64,000 nt of DNA from Profundibacterium mesophilum KAUST100406-0324 (GTDB lineage Bacteria > Pseudomonadota > Alphaproteobacteria > Rhodobacterales > Rhodobacteraceae): positions 33,369 to 97,368 of the forward strand of contig NZ_APKE01000019.1 in the NCBI RefSeq assembly GCF_009835145.1, given 5' to 3'. The notes beneath the pieces are model-generated. The model searched no databases. It saw only the letters and a program-made list of their open reading frames with translations, and was not told where the DNA came from. Each line of letters starts with the position of its first letter. Positions within the stretch are counted from its first letter, which is position 1. The position numbers were made by a program, and so were the translations under genes. Below, piece by piece: positions 62,081-64,000 of this stretch.

Positions 62081-62983
62081 ATGACCCGCCGTCCCCATAT
62101 CTGCGAAGTCGCCCCGCGCGACGGGTTCCAATCCATCGCCGACCCGCTGCCCACCGATATCAAGATCGGCATCATCCGCGATCTGGTGGCCGCTGGCTGC
62201 CCGCGCGTGGAAATAGGCTCGTTCGTGTCACCGAAGGCGATCCCGCAGATGGCAGACATGTCCGAGATTGCGGCGGCCGTGATGGACCTGCCGGCCCGGC
62301 TCTGCGCCCTGGTCCCGAATATTCGCGGCGCGGAGAATGCCATATCCGCCGGCGTGAAGGAGGTCTGCTACGTTTTCTCGGTATCCGAGGCCCATAACCA
62401 AAGCAACGTTCGCCAAACTGTCGCGCAGTCGCTCGACGGTTTAGCCGCCGTGGCGTCGGCCCTGCCGAGCGATGTCGCGCTCCGGATCGACGTGGCGACG
62501 GCCTTCGATTGTCCGTTCGACGGGACCGTGCCGCTCGACGATGTATTAGCGGCAGTGCGCCGCTGCGCCGAGATCGCGCCAGAGGCCGAAATCGCTCTGT
62601 GCGACACCACCGGCCGGGCCAATCCGTTCGCGGTTCGCAATCGCTTTCACGCCGCGATGGCAGTGGAGGGGACGGCCGGTAATGTCTGGGCCTATCACGG
62701 CCACGATACCTTTGGGCAGGGTGTGGCCAATGCGCTGGCGGCGTGGGACGCCGGCGTTGATGCGTTTGATACCGCCGCCGCCGGACTGGGTGGCTGCCCC
62801 TTCGCGCCGGGCGCTACCGGCAACACGGCCACCGAAGACTTGGTTTTCGCATTCAACGAAGGTGGCTTCGATACGGGGATCGACATGGACGGGCTTCTTT
62901 CGGTCGCCGATCGCATTGCCGCCCTGCCTGGTGGCGTCGTGGGGGGTCATCTGAGGCAGGTTCCGCGAAACCGCGCGGCGTGA
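62081..62983 (+). CDS. HMG-CoA-lyase-family lyase (candidate citramalyl-CoA lyase)
   Basis: A 300-residue TIM-barrel of the HMG-CoA lyase group. CEVAPRDGFQ (Arg13, Asp14), VEIGSFVSPKAIPQMAD, YHGHDT (His206, His208) and GLGGCPFAPGATGNTATEDLVF (Cys239) are the catalytic set, all intact. Family members cleave HMG-CoA to acetyl-CoA and acetoacetate; Chloroflexus R-citramalyl-CoA lyase (to acetyl-CoA and pyruvate) also belongs here and is paired with a class III CoA-transferase. GAGAGGA before ATG 62081. Faces the Lrp gene with three bases between the stops. Confidence 0.9.
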   Translation: MTRRPHICEVAPRDGFQSIADPLPTDIKIGIIRDLVAAGCPRVEIGSFVSPKAIPQMADMSEIAAAVMDLPARLCALVPNIRGAENAISAGVKEVCYVFSVSEAHNQSNVRQTVAQSLDGLAAVASALPSDVALRIDVATAFDCPFDGTVPLDDVLAAVRRCAEIAPEAEIALCDTTGRANPFAVRNRFHAAMAVEGTAGNVWAYHGHDTFGQGVANALAAWDAGVDAFDTAAAGLGGCPFAPGATGNTATEDLVFAFNEGGFDTGIDMDGLLSVADRIAALPGGVVGGHLRQVPRNRAA

Positions 62984-62986
62984 TCC

Positions 62987-63466
62987 TTATTGCAGGTGGA
63001 CGAGTGGCAGCGCGGTCGAGTAGCTGACTTGCTGAAGCGCAAAGCTCGACCGGATGTTCGCCACCCCTTCGATCCGCGTCAGACTGTCCTTCAGGAAGCG
63101 CTCGTAAGTCGCCAGGTCGGGCACGAGAACACGCAGCAGGTAATCGCTCTCGCCGGTCATGAGATAACACTCCACCACTTCGGCCCGCTTGCGGATCTCG
63201 GTCTCGAACGCGGCCAGCTGTTCCTTGATCTGTCGCTCAAGCTGGACCAAGACGAACACCGATACGTGCAACCCCAACGCCGATGCGTCGAGCAGCGTCA
63301 CGCGCTTCTTTATGATCCCCGCCTCTTCGAGAATGCGAACCCGGCGCAAGCATGGAGACGGCGACAGACCCACCCGGTCCGCGAGGCTGACATTGGAGAT
63401 GTCAGCATCTTCCTGCAGGATCTTGAGGATCTTCAGGTCAATCGAGTCGAGCTGGATGTTCGGCAT
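62987..63466 (-). CDS. Lrp/AsnC-family transcriptional regulator
   Basis: A 159-residue regulator. The N-terminal helix-turn-helix reads [49 protein letters not shown], followed by an RAM/AsnC ligand domain ([21 protein letters not shown] ... [45 protein letters not shown]). AAGGAG ten bases before ATG 63466. It is convergent with the dicarboxylate operon and is the only regulator next to it, so it may control it, though Lrp proteins more often regulate amino-acid genes. Confidence 0.92.
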   Translation of the reverse strand: MPNIQLDSIDLKILKILQEDADISNVSLADRVGLSPSPCLRRVRILEEAGIIKKRVTLLDASALGLHVSVFVLVQLERQIKEQLAAFETEIRKRAEVVECYLMTGESDYLLRVLVPDLATYERFLKDSLTRIEGVANIRSSFALQQVSYSTALPLVHLQ

Positions 63467-63719
63467 TCGGACCGCGCTCCTTACCTTATCTAATGCGCTG
63501 GCCTGACGATGACCCAAGTCTCTCGCTTCTAACAGGCCAAACGGGTTTCGGCCAATCTTGCTCGACAAAGGTCCGTAAAATCGGGCCGCCTTTCGAGAAG
63601 CTTTCCCCGATGCGGGCATGGCTGCGGACTCGTATTCGTGAACGCGCTACGGCAGAGATATTTTCTCGCAAACAGCCGAGTGGGAGACAGAACTGGTGAA
63701 TCTGCTGTCGATGAAGGGG
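63467..63719. other. Region upstream of lrp and before oxidoreductase remnant
   Basis: About 250 bases upstream of the Lrp gene. Frames crossing it on both strands show no family signal. It should contain the lrp promoter. The GC-poor segment near 63640-63690 may mark the break point of the remnant that follows. Confidence 0.35.
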
Positions 63720-63939
63720 CTGGGCCGCTTGGGAGACGATGTTTATTTTGCCCATGGCTATAGCGGTCACGGCGTGACGGGCTCGCATACCTTTGGGCGC
63801 ATTTGCAGGGGATTTGTCCCGCTTCGACGTATTCGCAGGATTGCCGTGGGTTCCATTCCCGGGGGGCCGGGCCTTGCGGGTGCCTTATTCGGTTGCCGGC
63901 TCGTGGTGGTACGGCCTTCGCGACCGCCTCGGGGTGTGA
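63720..63939 (+). pseudogene. C-terminal remnant of an FAD-dependent amine/amino-acid oxidase
   Basis: From 63720 the plus strand reads LGRLGDDVYFAHGYSGHGVTGSHTFGR, the conserved FAD-binding C-terminal segment of DAO-family oxidoreductases such as gamma-glutamylputrescine oxidase. The frame shifts near 63797-63802, where the expected ILAEAIAG part is mostly missing. It then continues in another frame as GDLSRFDVFAGLPWVPFPGG...YSVAGSWWYGLRDRLGV to a TGA at 63937-63939. The upstream part of the gene is absent. This looks like a decayed 3' fragment. Confidence 0.7.
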
Positions 63940-64000
63940 TCGATCCGGCAGGGTCGCGGATCGAGACGGACGGTCTTTTGCATGAACTTGTGGGTCCTGC

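Noticed and set aside
62081..62983. HMG-CoA lyase of leucine breakdown
   Set aside because: No isovaleryl-CoA dehydrogenase, methylcrotonyl-CoA carboxylase or methylglutaconyl-CoA hydratase genes are nearby, as would be expected for a leucine (liu) cluster.

Overview
The window is GC-rich, densely packed alphaproteobacterial DNA. Split and overlapping operons (many ATGA/GTGA stop-start overlaps), the mix of TRAP and ABC uptake systems, an alpha-type curli locus with CsgH, and protein similarity point to the Rhodobacterales (Roseobacter/Paracoccus-like). The left edge cuts through what looks like the C-terminal part of a Rep_3-type plasmid replication initiator. No rRNA, tRNA or chromosomal housekeeping gene was seen. 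I therefore infer that this is part of a plasmid, chromid or other accessory replicon; the rest of the molecule is not visible.

Layout. 1-3.0 kb: rep (partial), a GT4 glycosyltransferase and a class I aminotransferase. 3.3-7.4 kb: treZ-treY, trehalose from maltodextrins. 7.7-13.4 kb: a LysR regulator and a complete Liv-type ABC importer (SBP-G-F-H-M). 13.7-15.9 kb: an RsbQ/KAI2-like hydrolase co-transcribed with a PAS sensor protein of the HWE-kinase type that has Ser where the phospho-accepting His should be. 16-18.2 kb: an MltB-like lytic transglycosylase and a GntR regulator. 18.2-21.5 kb: an overlapping four-gene operon (GT2, acyl-CoA dehydrogenase-like, PIG-L deacetylase, NodS-like methyltransferase), probably making an unidentified modified sugar or glycolipid. 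21.7-27.9 kb: a coiled-coil membrane protein, an AGCS symporter, YgiC/YgiB-like proteins and a YeiH-type exporter.

27.9-34.5 kb: curli locus. Two unusually long curlin-repeat proteins lie on the minus strand, opposite csgF-csgG, a minor curlin-repeat protein, csgH and an AprI/Inh-SH3 protein. 34.6-36.9 kb: a K+ channel and lrgAB. 36.9-46.6 kb: one long minus-strand operon (split DppDFABC-type importer, cytoplasmic gamma-glutamyltransferase, DUF1028, TauE/SafE, GntR). Two ATTGGT-type inverted repeats lie upstream of it, which suggests regulated use of a gamma-glutamyl, possibly sulfur-containing, peptide. 46.8-51.9 kb: a sorbosone-dehydrogenase-like lipoprotein and two GH13 alpha-glucosidases. 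51.9-55.4 kb: an OYE-type reductase and a BisC-type molybdoenzyme.

55.9-63.5 kb: a catabolic operon (class III CoA-transferase, TRAP transporter in the order M-P-Q, aconitase-superfamily hydratase, HMG-CoA-lyase-family lyase) facing an Lrp regulator. Its enzyme set fits hydration, CoA activation and retro-Claisen cleavage of a branched C5/C6 dicarboxylate such as citramalate/citraconate. The right edge holds a frameshifted remnant of an FAD-dependent amine oxidase.

Functions are assigned from protein motifs and family knowledge read by eye; no database search was run.
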